The notes below the pieces were generated by a model. That model was not told the DNA's origin, made no database searches, and was given only the letters and a program-made list of their open reading frames with translations. From Reichenbachiella versicolor (GTDB taxonomy: Bacteria > Bacteroidota > Bacteroidia > Cytophagales > Cyclobacteriaceae), in contig NZ_QFZQ01000012.1 in NCBI RefSeq assembly GCF_003171675.1, forward strand, positions 1 to 64,000: a stretch of 64,000 nucleotides of DNA, in the 5' to 3' direction. The position numbers were made by a program, and so were the translations under genes. Positions 37,264-46,049 of this stretch are shown piece after piece; positions within the stretch are counted from its first letter, which is position 1; each line of letters opens with the position of its first letter.

Positions 37264-37752
37264 ATGCTCGAGCCGGAGTTGTATCAATCTGAACTATCTC
37301 CTTACCGTGAGTTTTCCGAAAGCGAATTTGAAGGTCATCCGCCTCCTTGCAGCATTGAAAATCTTGTTCCTTTGCTATTTGAAGAATTGCGTCATATCAA
37401 TAATCCTGTAATGAAAGCATTTTACTTTCATCATGAGATTTTGAGAATAAAACCATTTTCAAACAGTAATGATCTGATCGCACGAATGGGTAAAAACTGG
37501 ATTCTAATGTTTTATCTATTTCCTCCGATTTTTATCCATGACATCAATGATTACGAATCGTATCTAAGGTCAAAATATCTGAGCTTTATTCATTTGACGA
37601 AGAATCAAAACAGACTGGCGTTCGCTACTCAACATTTCTTTGATCTTGAATGGAGACGTCTTGAGTTTAGTGTTGGGAAATTGACTCGGTCTATTCACGA
37701 TCTGGTAGAAAACCCCGTGTCCAAAGCTGTTGGTCTATCACAAGTACTATGA
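37264..37752 (+). CDS. Degenerate Fic-fold protein, probably catalytically dead
   Basis: The 162-aa protein contains the segment KAFYFHHEILRIKPFSNSND followed by LIARM. In true Fic enzymes this segment reads roughly A-x-x-x-H-x-x-F-x-x-I-H-P-F-x-x-G-N-G-R-x-x-R. Here the catalytic histidine is Lys63. Pro64, Phe65, Asn69 and the last Arg74 remain, but both glycines and the GNGR arginine are lost (Ser68, Asp70, Leu71). Fic proteins transfer AMP or similar groups to target proteins; this one should lack that activity but may still bind nucleotide or a partner. The upstream helix (LVPLLFEELRHINNPVMK) also fits the Fic fold. It is the third gene of a three-gene set. The call is by eye. Confidence 0.6.
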   Translation: MLEPELYQSELSPYREFSESEFEGHPPPCSIENLVPLLFEELRHINNPVMKAFYFHHEILRIKPFSNSNDLIARMGKNWILMFYLFPPIFIHDINDYESYLRSKYLSFIHLTKNQNRLAFATQHFFDLEWRRLEFSVGKLTRSIHDLVENPVSKAVGLSQVL

Positions 37753-37775
37753 ATTTATAAAATATAAATTCATAG

Positions 37776-38255
37776 TTATTTCATTTCTTCTAATCTCTCT
37801 AATTCTATTCCATAGTCATATTGCAAATCTTCATGGAGCGAAGCGACGATTTTTCGCAGTGCTATGATCTGACGATCGTAGATATTTTCCAGTGTATAAT
37901 TCGAAAGCGGTGCGTGTCTCTCGAGTAGTTGTTCACAAAAGTATTTGAGCAGTTCAAACTCAGTTGTTTTCTTCTTGGAGTAACGAATGAACTTTTTGGC
38001 TAACCGTAGTATTTTGCGCATAGACTTGTTCACGTAGTAATAGCTTGATGAATTTACTTGATCAAAAAGTTCATCCATTTCTATTTTCACACTTTCTATA
38101 TATGCTTCCTCATCTTGTGCCTCATACAGCAGGTAAGTAAGCAGTTCCTTAGAGTCTTTTTTGAACTTTGCCATTTGAAGACATAGTTCTACCAACTCCT
38201 TTTTGGTTTTGGTATTGAGTTCAATTTTAAGATCTCGTATGGATGCTGCTTTCAT
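37776..38255 (-). CDS. DUF6155-like helical protein
   Basis: The 159-aa protein is strongly charged and all-helical, with no signal peptide. It begins MKAASIRDLKIELNTKTKKE and continues with ELVELCLQMAKFKKDSKELL and TYLLYEAQDEEAYIESVK. This pattern matches, to my memory, the DUF6155 family of Bacteroidota. Its function is unknown; family members occur as single genes. It converges with the Fic-like gene (23 bp apart). The C-terminal part is also helical (YDYGIELERLEEMK). Confidence 0.62.
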   Translation of the reverse strand: MKAASIRDLKIELNTKTKKELVELCLQMAKFKKDSKELLTYLLYEAQDEEAYIESVKIEMDELFDQVNSSSYYYVNKSMRKILRLAKKFIRYSKKKTTEFELLKYFCEQLLERHAPLSNYTLENIYDRQIIALRKIVASLHEDLQYDYGIELERLEEMK

Positions 38256-38337
38256 ATTCGGGAAGTGACTTTCAAGTAGAATTCAACAAACATTGATAAA
38301 AATTGATACTTTGACAAAACTGATAGACCAATAAAAC

Positions 38338-38365
38338 AACAGGCGACCGTTGCGGATCGCCTGTT
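38338..38365 (-). terminator. Strong intrinsic terminator for the beta-oxidation genes
   Basis: A 9-bp stem (38338-38346 with 38357-38365) is continued by an inner CCG-TTG-CGG hairpin with one bulged base. On the minus strand it ends in TTGTTTTATT, and the plus strand has five T, so it may work in both directions. It lies about 120 bp past the thiolase stop. Confidence 0.75.
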
Positions 38366-38488
38366 TTTGGGTTGTTGGTAATTACAATTCTGCAATTACT
38401 GAAAGAGTCCTCCTGCTCTATCGAACAGGATTGTTTGTTGTTCGAAAGTATTGCTTTTCGACGAACCGTTTATAAAAAAATCAAAAAA

Positions 38489-39664
38489 TTAATTTAAAAA
38501 TTCATAAATACCGGCTACTCCTTGACCACCACCTACACAAGCTGTTACTATTCCATATTTTTGGCTGCGACGGCGCATTTCATTGATTAACTGAATGGAT
38601 AATTTTGCACCTGTGCACCCTAGTGGATGACCCAGAGCAACTGCTCCTCCGTTTACATTAACAATATCTGGATTGAGGCCTCCTTCTTTGATGACTGCCA
38701 AGGCTTGTGTGGCGAAAGCTTCGTTTAATTCTATCTGCTCGATTTGATCCAATTTCATTCCGGCTTGACTTAGAGCTTTTGGTATCGCTGCTACTGGACC
38801 GATTCCCATAATTCTCGGGTTGACTCCTGCTGCTGCATACGTTACCAGTTTTGCGATTGGGTCAAGTTTCAATTCTTTCATCATCTTCTCAGACATCACG
38901 ATAACGAATGCGGCTCCATCTGAAGTTTGTGAAGAATTCCCTGCAGTGACCATACCCCCATTTTTGAACGCTGGTCTTAACTTGGATAATCCATCCATAG
39001 ATGTTCCTGGTCTTGGTCCTTCATCAGTATCTACTATGTATTTTCGAGTTTCCTTTTTGCCTTTTGCATTGACAAAAGTTTCTTCGACTGTGATCGGAAC
39101 AATTTCTTCTTTGAATTTTCCGTCTTTGATTGCGGCAAGTGCTTTGTCATGAGAACTTACAGCGAACTCATCGGCTTGCTCTCTTGTAATTCCATAGTCC
39201 TTAGCTATTTCTTCCGCTGTAATACCCATTGATAGATAGTACTCCGGATTTTTTTCTGCAATCTTCCAGTTGAGAGCCGTTTTATATCCTAGCATGGGTA
39301 CCAATGACATGGATTCGGTACCTCCTGCAATAATACAATCTGCCATTCCTGCTTTTATTTTTGCGGTAGCCATAGCGATTGTTTCTAATCCTGATCCGCA
39401 GTAGCGATTTACTGTTACTCCGGGAACTTCCATTGGTAATGACATCAAGGAAATCATTCTACCCATTTGCATTCCTTGTTCTGCTTCAGGAATTGCATTT
39501 CCAACTATCAAATCATCAATCCGTGTTGGATCAAGCTCAGGTACACTTGCTACCAAGTGTGTAATCACATCAGCTGCTAGATCATCTGGTCTGGTAAATC
39601 GAAATCCACCTTTTTTTGATTTTCCTACTGCCGTTCTATATCCTTTAATAATGTATGCTTCCAT
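38489..39664 (-). CDS. Acetyl-CoA C-acyltransferase (thiolase, FadA type)
   Basis: The 391-aa protein is a full-length thiolase. The acylated Cys89 lies in NRYCGSGLETIA. His346 is in GHPLGCTGAK and Cys376 in VTACVGGGQG, completing the catalytic set. NEAFATQ is also present. It splits 3-ketoacyl-CoA into acetyl-CoA and a shortened acyl-CoA in beta-oxidation. It lies 224 bp after the bifunctional dehydrogenase/hydratase gene on the same strand and is followed by a strong terminator. The gap may hold its own promoter, but none was clear. A biosynthetic thiolase role is less likely given its neighbour. Confidence 0.92.
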   Translation of the reverse strand: MEAYIIKGYRTAVGKSKKGGFRFTRPDDLAADVITHLVASVPELDPTRIDDLIVGNAIPEAEQGMQMGRMISLMSLPMEVPGVTVNRYCGSGLETIAMATAKIKAGMADCIIAGGTESMSLVPMLGYKTALNWKIAEKNPEYYLSMGITAEEIAKDYGITREQADEFAVSSHDKALAAIKDGKFKEEIVPITVEETFVNAKGKKETRKYIVDTDEGPRPGTSMDGLSKLRPAFKNGGMVTAGNSSQTSDGAAFVIVMSEKMMKELKLDPIAKLVTYAAAGVNPRIMGIGPVAAIPKALSQAGMKLDQIEQIELNEAFATQALAVIKEGGLNPDIVNVNGGAVALGHPLGCTGAKLSIQLINEMRRRSQKYGIVTACVGGGQGVAGIYEFLN

Positions 39665-39888
39665 AATATTGATATTAAATATTCAGATAAAAGAACAATG
39701 ACTCATCTTCCTAACTCTTGGAGAATGCGAATATCATTTTTGTCGTTCAGTTTTTCGTGCTTCAATAATTTTCAATTGATAAGACTCTATAAATCTAATT
39801 GTTAAGCCAAGTCATTTGATTTTTTCGAAATCATTAACTGTCTAACATTATGCCTTATAGTAAGTTCTTAAATCTTTATTCTTAAGGT

Positions 39889-42294
39889 CTAATTTCTCAA
39901 AGGCTTCCCTTTGAACAAAATGCTATGAATTCTCTCTAGTGTTTTTGGTTCTGCACATAGACTTAGAAATGCTTCACGCTCTAGATCTAGTAAATACTGC
40001 TCTGATACTTTAGTAGACTGTGTGAGGTCCCCACCGGCCATTACATAAGCAAGCTTTCTTGCAATCTTAGCGTCGTGTTCTGAAATGTATTGTCCGTAGA
40101 GCATTCCAGCGATACCTGCTTCGAACATTGCCATTGCAGTTCTACCATGAACTTTAATATCTGTTCTCTCGGTGGGTTTGGTATAACCTGACTCTGCAAG
40201 ACTGATTGCCTTTGCTTTTGCGTCAGCCAAAAGTCGAGATCTGTTCAAAGTCACCTGATCTTGCGGTCTCAAAATATTCATAGCTCGAGCTTCTGCTGCT
40301 GATGTAGCGACTCTAGCGGTTGCTATGTTCATAAAATATTTCTGAAGCGTATTTAATTCTGGATCTCCTTCACCATATTCATCCGAAGCTCGCAATACAA
40401 ACTCTTTGGTTCCTCCACCTCCGGGTATTACACCTACTCCAAATTCAACTAAACCAATGTATGTTTCTGCATGTGCTTGTATCGCATCACAATGTAATGA
40501 CATCTCACAACCACCACCTAATGCCAAGCCTGATGGAGCTGCCACCACTGGTACGTTTGAGAATCTCATTCTCATCATAGTCTTTTGAAAATGAGCAATC
40601 ATAAGATCCACTTCGTCCCATTCTTGATCCGAGGAATACATAAAAAGCATTGCAAGATTGGCTCCAGCAGAAAACTGTTGTGACTCATTTCCGATTACCA
40701 CTCCACGAAAATTTTCTTCTGCTTTTGTAATAGCTGTATTCAAACCCTCTATGACATCACCACTTATAGAATTCATCTTCGTGTGGAACTCGACATTGAG
40801 AATGCCATCACCAATATCATATACCGTACTGCCCGGATTTTGATAGACAATATTATTTTGTTTGAAAGCATCGAGTATCACGAAACCTTCTGTTCCTGGT
40901 ACAACTTTATATTCTTTGGATGGAATGTCGTAATAATACTTCTTACCGTTTTCGAATTTATAAAAACTGTCGTGTCCAGCTGCTAACATTTCAGTGACCC
41001 AATCAGCTGGTTTCATACCAGCTTGCTGCATTTTTTCTGTAATTTCTTTTACTCCCAGTGTATCCCAAGTTTCAAAGGGTCCCATTTCCCAGGCGAAGCC
41101 TGCCGAAACAGCTTGATCGATTCTATACAGTTCATCAGATATTTCAGGAATTCTGAAAGAACAGTATTTGAAGAGATCAAAGAATGTTGCCCTATAAAAC
41201 TCTCCTGCTCTATCGTCATAATTGACAAGAATTTTGATTCTCTCTTTTAGGTTTTCATTGTCTTTAGCTTCTCCTAATGAATCAAAAAGTGTTTTTGATT
41301 TTGGACCATATTCGAAAGTATTTAGATCTAATTCTAAGATCTCTTTTTTACCTCCTTCATGAACGACTTTCTTATAATACCCTTGTTTGGTTTTATCTCC
41401 CCACCATTTTCGATCATACAATTCTTGAACTATTCTTGGAAGTTTGAAAGAATCTCTTGATTCATCACTTGGCAATCCTTGGTACAATCCGTTAGCCACA
41501 TGAACGGAAGTGTCCAATCCTACGACATCCATCGTACGGAATGTTGCAGATTTTGCTCTACCAATAATTGGGCCGGTGAGTTTATCGACTTCACCGACTT
41601 TCATTCCCATTTTCTCAATGGTATGCATAGCTGACATGATTGCGTAGATTCCAATCCTGTTGGCAATAAATGCAGGGGTGTCTTTGCACAATACGGTTTC
41701 TTTTCCAAGAAATAAATCGCCATAATTCATCAAAAAATCAATGACTTTTTGGTCCGTATCTGGTGTGGGAATAATCTCAAGTAACCTTAAGTACCTCGGT
41801 GGATTGAAAAAGTGAGTACCACAGAAATGCTTTTTAAAATCTTCACTTCGTCCTTCAGCCATTAGGTGAATAGGAATTCCCGAGGTATTGGAAGTAATGA
41901 GTGTACCTGGTTTGCGATATTTTTCTACCTGCTCGTAGACTATTTTCTTAATGTCTAATCTCTCGACTACTACCTCCATTATCCAATCGACTTCGGAGAT
42001 TTTAGACATGTCATCTTCCATATTGCCAAGTGTGATCAAGGCTGCTTTGGAAGAATCGTAAAGTGAAGCGGGTTTAGCTTTCAATGTACTTTGAAAAGCA
42101 TCATTGACAATTCGGTTTCTAACGGATTTATCGTCCAACGATAAACCTTTATTTTGTTCAGCTTCGGTGAGCTCTTTGGGTACAATGTCTAATAACAAGA
42201 CATTGACACCGATGTTGGCGAAATGGCAAGCTATCCTCGAACCCATTATCCCGGAACCGAGGATGGCTACTTTCCTAATCGATCTGTTACTCAT
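39889..42294 (-). CDS. 3-hydroxyacyl-CoA dehydrogenase / enoyl-CoA hydratase (FadN-type order)
   Basis: The 801-aa protein carries both central beta-oxidation activities. The NAD-binding dehydrogenase comes first (VAILGSGIMGSRIACHFANIG at residues ~8-28, then GTHFFNPPRYLRLLEIIP), with a second dehydrogenase C-terminal-type repeat around 350-470. A crotonase-type hydratase domain is last (about 500-700, with QQFSAGANLAMLF and LALGGGCEMSLHCDA). E. coli FadB and FadJ have the hydratase first; this order is that of Bacillus FadN. The gene overlaps the MarR regulator by 8 bp. With the thiolase gene downstream, it makes a short degradative operon. All key motifs appear intact. Confidence 0.92.
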   Translation of the reverse strand: MSNRSIRKVAILGSGIMGSRIACHFANIGVNVLLLDIVPKELTEAEQNKGLSLDDKSVRNRIVNDAFQSTLKAKPASLYDSSKAALITLGNMEDDMSKISEVDWIMEVVVERLDIKKIVYEQVEKYRKPGTLITSNTSGIPIHLMAEGRSEDFKKHFCGTHFFNPPRYLRLLEIIPTPDTDQKVIDFLMNYGDLFLGKETVLCKDTPAFIANRIGIYAIMSAMHTIEKMGMKVGEVDKLTGPIIGRAKSATFRTMDVVGLDTSVHVANGLYQGLPSDESRDSFKLPRIVQELYDRKWWGDKTKQGYYKKVVHEGGKKEILELDLNTFEYGPKSKTLFDSLGEAKDNENLKERIKILVNYDDRAGEFYRATFFDLFKYCSFRIPEISDELYRIDQAVSAGFAWEMGPFETWDTLGVKEITEKMQQAGMKPADWVTEMLAAGHDSFYKFENGKKYYYDIPSKEYKVVPGTEGFVILDAFKQNNIVYQNPGSTVYDIGDGILNVEFHTKMNSISGDVIEGLNTAITKAEENFRGVVIGNESQQFSAGANLAMLFMYSSDQEWDEVDLMIAHFQKTMMRMRFSNVPVVAAPSGLALGGGCEMSLHCDAIQAHAETYIGLVEFGVGVIPGGGGTKEFVLRASDEYGEGDPELNTLQKYFMNIATARVATSAAEARAMNILRPQDQVTLNRSRLLADAKAKAISLAESGYTKPTERTDIKVHGRTAMAMFEAGIAGMLYGQYISEHDAKIARKLAYVMAGGDLTQSTKVSEQYLLDLEREAFLSLCAEPKTLERIHSILFKGKPLRN

Positions 42295-42751
42295 TGTCAG
42301 TTAATATTGTTTTGGTATCGAAATTTTTATTGGTATCAATCACTTTTTCTATCGATCGCATGACTTTGAAAAATGATTCAAGATCATGTTCAGATATCTG
42401 CTCTCGAACTGCTTCGTTGAAAAGGATAACAGCTTTCTTAGAGAAAGCACGTTTTTCTTTTCCTTGTTCTGTCAGGCGAATTCTGACCGACCGTCGATCC
42501 TCTGGATCCTGCACTCTGGTGATCAGACCTGACTCTTCCATATTTTTGAGTAGCCGTGTGAGACTACGAGCTTCCATTCCTAATGCGGGTGCTATTTTAG
42601 TAGCTGGTGTACCATCATACTTATCAATATTCAATAAGACAAAACCTGTCGAAGCACTGACTCCTTCTTTAGCTCCTCCTTGATTGTACATTCTGGATAT
42701 TCCGTGCCATGCTGCCTTGATGTGATAATCTACCGTCTCTTCCTTCTTCAT
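42287..42751 (-). CDS. MarR-family regulator of the beta-oxidation genes
   Basis: This is a 154-aa winged-helix protein of MarR size. The central part (ATKIAPALGMEARSLTRLLKNMEESGLI) forms the recognition helix region, and RVQDPEDRRSVRIRLTEQGK the wing. It overlaps the dehydrogenase/hydratase gene by 8 bp, so it heads the operon. MarR or FadR-like control by an acyl-CoA is the natural expectation, but the ligand cannot be read from sequence. An imperfect TTGACT-tctt-AGTC-type repeat around 42800 upstream of the start may be its own operator. Confidence 0.88.
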   Translation of the reverse strand: MKKEETVDYHIKAAWHGISRMYNQGGAKEGVSASTGFVLLNIDKYDGTPATKIAPALGMEARSLTRLLKNMEESGLITRVQDPEDRRSVRIRLTEQGKEKRAFSKKAVILFNEAVREQISEHDLESFFKVMRSIEKVIDTNKNFDTKTILTDNE

Positions 42752-42994
42752 ATACCAGTTATTTAATCATGGGGCGTTTGCCCTTGGAATATAATTCCTT
42801 GACTTCTTAGTCGAACTTTAATAAGATTCTAAAGATTCCAACCAAAGAACCTCTATTCAATTATTCAACAGCAACTTATTCGATAATGAGAATTATTTGC
42901 ATAATTTTCTTACCGCCTCTATCAAATATACCAAAAATTATTCTGCATGCATAACATTTTACTGCTATAGATGAAAAAGGTTATGATCTAGATG

Positions 42995-43026
42995 TTTGAA
43001 TAGTTTTCGAAAGGATATTAGTTTTC
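42995..43026 (+). promoter_or_regulatory. Promoter of the STAS-like gene
   Basis: TTTG at 42995-42998, a 20-nt spacer, then TAGTTTTC at 43019-43026 match the Bacteroidota TTTG/TAnnTTTG consensus except for the last base. The ATG lies 28 bp downstream. The rest of the 303-bp gap before it (42752-43054) shows no gene. Confidence 0.5.
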
Positions 43027-43054
43027 CTAGAACATACATATCGATAGTAGATAA

Positions 43055-43438
43055 ATGAGTAAGACTGGAAAAATTATTGAAATAGAATACAAAGGGGTTA
43101 AAATTATTCATACTGATCTTTCGAAACTCAGTTCTGAAGATGCGATTGCGGTGTTAGAAGATACGTTGATTGAAATTCCTAAATATGGTGAAAAATCGGT
43201 GCTTTCTCTACTCAGTGTAAAACACCTTGAGTTTAGCACAAGCCTCATGAAAGTATTCAACAAAGTAGGTGTAGAAAACAAACGTTATGTATTGGGAACA
43301 GCAGTTTGCGGCCTTTCTTCCATGACTCGGCTTCTTGCTAAAGGGGTAATTACAGCATCTGGTAGAAAAGCTGATATTTTTAATACCCAAGAAGAAGCAT
43401 TGGAATGGCTATACCTGGTTCACAAAGGAGAAAAGTAA
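43055..43438 (+). CDS. STAS/SpoIIAA-like small protein
   Basis: The 127-aa soluble protein has an alternating beta/alpha layout: a beta hairpin (GKIIEIEYKGVKIIHTDLS), a helix (SSEDAIAVLEDTLIEI), a strand (KSVLSLLSVKH), and later a VLGTAVCGLSSMTRLLAKGV segment and EEALEWL. This resembles stand-alone SpoIIAA-like (STAS) proteins, which are used in signalling or lipid binding. The fit is by fold pattern only. It stands alone with its own promoter. The function is unknown. Confidence 0.5.
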   Translation: MSKTGKIIEIEYKGVKIIHTDLSKLSSEDAIAVLEDTLIEIPKYGEKSVLSLLSVKHLEFSTSLMKVFNKVGVENKRYVLGTAVCGLSSMTRLLAKGVITASGRKADIFNTQEEALEWLYLVHKGEK

Positions 43439-43590
43439 TTTGTCTAATAAAACTTAATCACAACAAGATTTACCCAAATACGGTTTTAAATCTAATTGAA
43501 GACACAAGATAATCGCTTCTTAAATGAAGTTATGAGACGCAAGGAATTGAGGAATTAGACTCTTTGCGCTAGACCTTGTGAATGAAGCTC

Positions 43591-43688
43591 CCCGACCCAA
43601 GGGTACGGGGTATCTTTGGGATTTTATTTCTACTCGACCCAAGGATCGGGGAATTAAACCCAAAAGGCTATCGCCCTGCGATTAAATC
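43591..43688 (-). repeat. Dispersed hairpin repeat, copy 1
   Basis: Read on the minus strand this unit matches 58457-58557 of the plus strand by eye at about three in four bases. Shared blocks are GGGCGATAGC and the 16-mer GTCGAGTAGAAATAAA. It contains two hairpins: CCCCG-ACCC-AA-GGGT-A-CGGGG at 43590-43610 and CCGAtCC/GGgTCGG at 43636-43650. The stop codon of the TPR gene lies inside it. Such repeats are common in intergenic DNA of some Cytophagales. There is no transposase. Confidence 0.65.
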
Positions 43689-45508
43689 TGATCTCCTCTC
43701 ATTTTTCTGAACCTTTTACGTGCATCACTAACATAGACGCTTCCTGGATAAGTCGTCAAGAACTCTCGATACATTTCCATTGCAGCATCTTTATTTCCTA
43801 ATTGATTTTCATTGATATCAGCCATTAGAAACAATGCATCATCTCCTAGAATATCCTGACCATGTTGTTTGTAGATTATTTGTAGATGATTAATGGCATT
43901 TTGAAAATTTCCTTGTTTCAATTCTAAATTCGCTATCTGCCAATGAATTTCATCTACTATAGAATGACCGGTATATTTTACTAGCATCTCCTCATATGCA
44001 TTCTTAGCTTCATCATTCTTATTTTGAAATTGGAGTAATTCAATAGCTGCATACTCTTTCATTACATATTCTGACGAATCCATCATGGTGTTATCTTTTA
44101 TCAATAGACTTAAGAAGATAGCATCATTAGCAATTTCTTTTGTTGTGGCCTGCTTTAATATGTCCAAATGACCTTTTGCAAGGTCGAAATTACCAGTGTA
44201 GTAATTCAACTTAGCATTTCTAAGCTTAGCCTCGTATCCGATAGTAGAAGATTTGTTTTCCTTCTCTACTTGTGAATAAAGTAGTGTCGATTCCCACGGT
44301 TCATCTATCAGCAGGTAGATATCACCTAGATCCAGTTTTGACTTAGCTTTTGTTTTTCTGTCGACTCTTGGTCTTTTCGCTAGGTTTTGTAAGATGTTAA
44401 TGGCCGAATCATATTCATACAAGTAGAAGGCATGGAGTATAGCTTTACCTCGATATGCGTCGTATGTGGAATTGTTTAGACCTAATTCTTTTATAAGATT
44501 TTGATAATCCAGCGTAAGCTGGTGAATTGCATTTTTATCTATTGGAAATTCAGTTTTGATTTTTGACTCTCTTGCTTGAATTATCTTTCTTTTAGATGTT
44601 GAGTAAACATTTCCTACAGTATATTTTTCGATAATATATGAGAATATAGAAATAGCATCATCATACAATTTGTTCTCCATCGCGAGATCTCCTATTTGCA
44701 TTAAACGAAACCCGTCTTCCTTAAAACGTTTATCAAGAGCCTTGGCTTGAATGAAGGCTGCATAAAAATCTTTTCTTTGAATATTAACCCAAACTAACAG
44801 GTCACCATACATGGATATATTTGGATTCTTTTGAATTTTTTCAATTAAGATAGCTTGAAATGCTTCCATATATTCTTGATCCTGGAGCACGGTTTGAAGA
44901 ATATTTTTTACATATCGAAGATTGCCTGGTCTAAGCGAAGCAAAGTTCAAATACTCACCAATCATATTATCTTTCTGATCAAGCTGTCTATAAACATTTG
45001 CCATTTCCAAAGCGTACTTAGTTTCGTCTTTTACAGCGGCCCTACTCGCCTTATACATTTTAATAGCCTCTTGACTCATTTGTTTGCTGAGCATGTGTTT
45101 AGTACCCAATCTCACTTGATACTCACTGCTTTTGAATCTTTCAATCAAATCATTTACATACTTTGTATAGAGATTCATATCTCCCATACTTTGATATAGC
45201 CTAGCTCTATCTATTTTGTAATAGATATCCATTGGGAAAGCTTTTTCTGCTTTTTTTAGATATTTATCTACAGCTTTAAAGTCTTTCTGTTGGATTAATA
45301 GCTCAAAGTAGTTGTTGTGGATATCTAAATAGTTTTTTGGATCTTTTGCCAATTGGTCATAAATGTCCCGAGCCTTTAGAATATCACCATTTTGGTAATA
45401 CTCATTTGCCAATTGTACTTGAGTGGAATTTTGCGCCACGATGGTGAACGCATTTATTATTATGAGTACAATGAATGATATTCTCTTTTCCACAGATTTC
45501 TTCAACAT
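43682..45508 (-). CDS. Exported tetratricopeptide-repeat protein
   Basis: The 608-aa protein has a signal peptide (SFIVLIIINAFTIVAQ) and then TPR-like helical pairs to the end. Clear units include LANEYYQNGDILKARDIYDQL near the start, and IANLELKQGNFQNAINHLQII and AMEMYREFLTTYPGSVYVSDA near the end. The last two resemble the CpoB/YbgF repeat pattern. It is probably periplasmic or outer-membrane-associated and mediates protein-protein contacts. The start lies at the edge of the putative replication origin, and one DnaA-box-like sequence is within its first codons. The stop codon is within a dispersed repeat, so the last residues may differ in relatives. Confidence 0.8.
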   Translation of the reverse strand: MLKKSVEKRISFIVLIIINAFTIVAQNSTQVQLANEYYQNGDILKARDIYDQLAKDPKNYLDIHNNYFELLIQQKDFKAVDKYLKKAEKAFPMDIYYKIDRARLYQSMGDMNLYTKYVNDLIERFKSSEYQVRLGTKHMLSKQMSQEAIKMYKASRAAVKDETKYALEMANVYRQLDQKDNMIGEYLNFASLRPGNLRYVKNILQTVLQDQEYMEAFQAILIEKIQKNPNISMYGDLLVWVNIQRKDFYAAFIQAKALDKRFKEDGFRLMQIGDLAMENKLYDDAISIFSYIIEKYTVGNVYSTSKRKIIQARESKIKTEFPIDKNAIHQLTLDYQNLIKELGLNNSTYDAYRGKAILHAFYLYEYDSAINILQNLAKRPRVDRKTKAKSKLDLGDIYLLIDEPWESTLLYSQVEKENKSSTIGYEAKLRNAKLNYYTGNFDLAKGHLDILKQATTKEIANDAIFLSLLIKDNTMMDSSEYVMKEYAAIELLQFQNKNDEAKNAYEEMLVKYTGHSIVDEIHWQIANLELKQGNFQNAINHLQIIYKQHGQDILGDDALFLMADINENQLGNKDAAMEMYREFLTTYPGSVYVSDARKRFRKMRGDQI

Positions 45509-45858
45509 GATATATTAAATAAGATATAAATAAAACTATTATTATTTATTAGCACTGTGGATTTGTGGATATTTCAATTTGGATTTAAGATATGTTTCTT
45601 GTTGGTGAATAAAGGAAATGTTAGCTACAGTTTATCCACAGATTAAGTTCCTTGTATTTCAATGAGTTATTGATTTACTAACATTATTTATCTTGATGTT
45701 GAAACGTGTTATTCACTACAATGTTGATTGGTATGTTTTGTGGAGAAATATGAGTTTATCAGAGTTATCCCTAGGGTATATCAAAATATTGGTGTGAGTA
45801 AGTATAACTTGGATACTTATAGACATCGGTTGTTAATGATTTATACACGTTATCCACA
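45486..45858. other. Putative chromosomal replication origin (oriC)
   Basis: Two perfect DnaA boxes TTATCCACA lie at 45632-45640 and 45850-45858. TTTTCCACA (45486-45494) also fits the TTWTNCACA consensus. One-mismatch boxes are at 45564-45572 (minus), 45709-45717, 45739-45747 (minus) and 45841-45849, and a weaker one at 45556-45564 (minus). Bases 45509-45551 are almost pure A/T and would be the unwinding element. The sign of G/C skew in non-coding DNA changes between 43.0 and 45.7 kb. parS sites lie 5-6 kb to the right. dnaA itself is not in the window, which is common in this phylum. The remaining non-coding 45859-46049 shows no gene. Confidence 0.8.
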
Positions 45859-46049
45859 GTTATTAACATGGTTTGCTTAGGTTGATAAAGTCTGATTATT
45901 GGATTGAACTTTAGATTTACTGTGTACACGAAATTGAATCTGTGCTAGTGGGTTTCACCAGTAGAGTCTCTATTATGAGTGTGTTTATGTTGCTAGGACT
46001 TAGACTGACTCAGTTTTTGTTTGCTAGAAGTAGATAGAATGAGTTCTAC

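Noticed and set aside
37118-37411. A 97-aa plus-strand frame overlapping two small genes
   Set aside because: It lies across the end of one and the start of another better-supported gene in a different frame.
39889-42294. Calling the bifunctional protein FadB or FadJ
   Set aside because: Those have the hydratase domain first; here the dehydrogenase is first, as in FadN.
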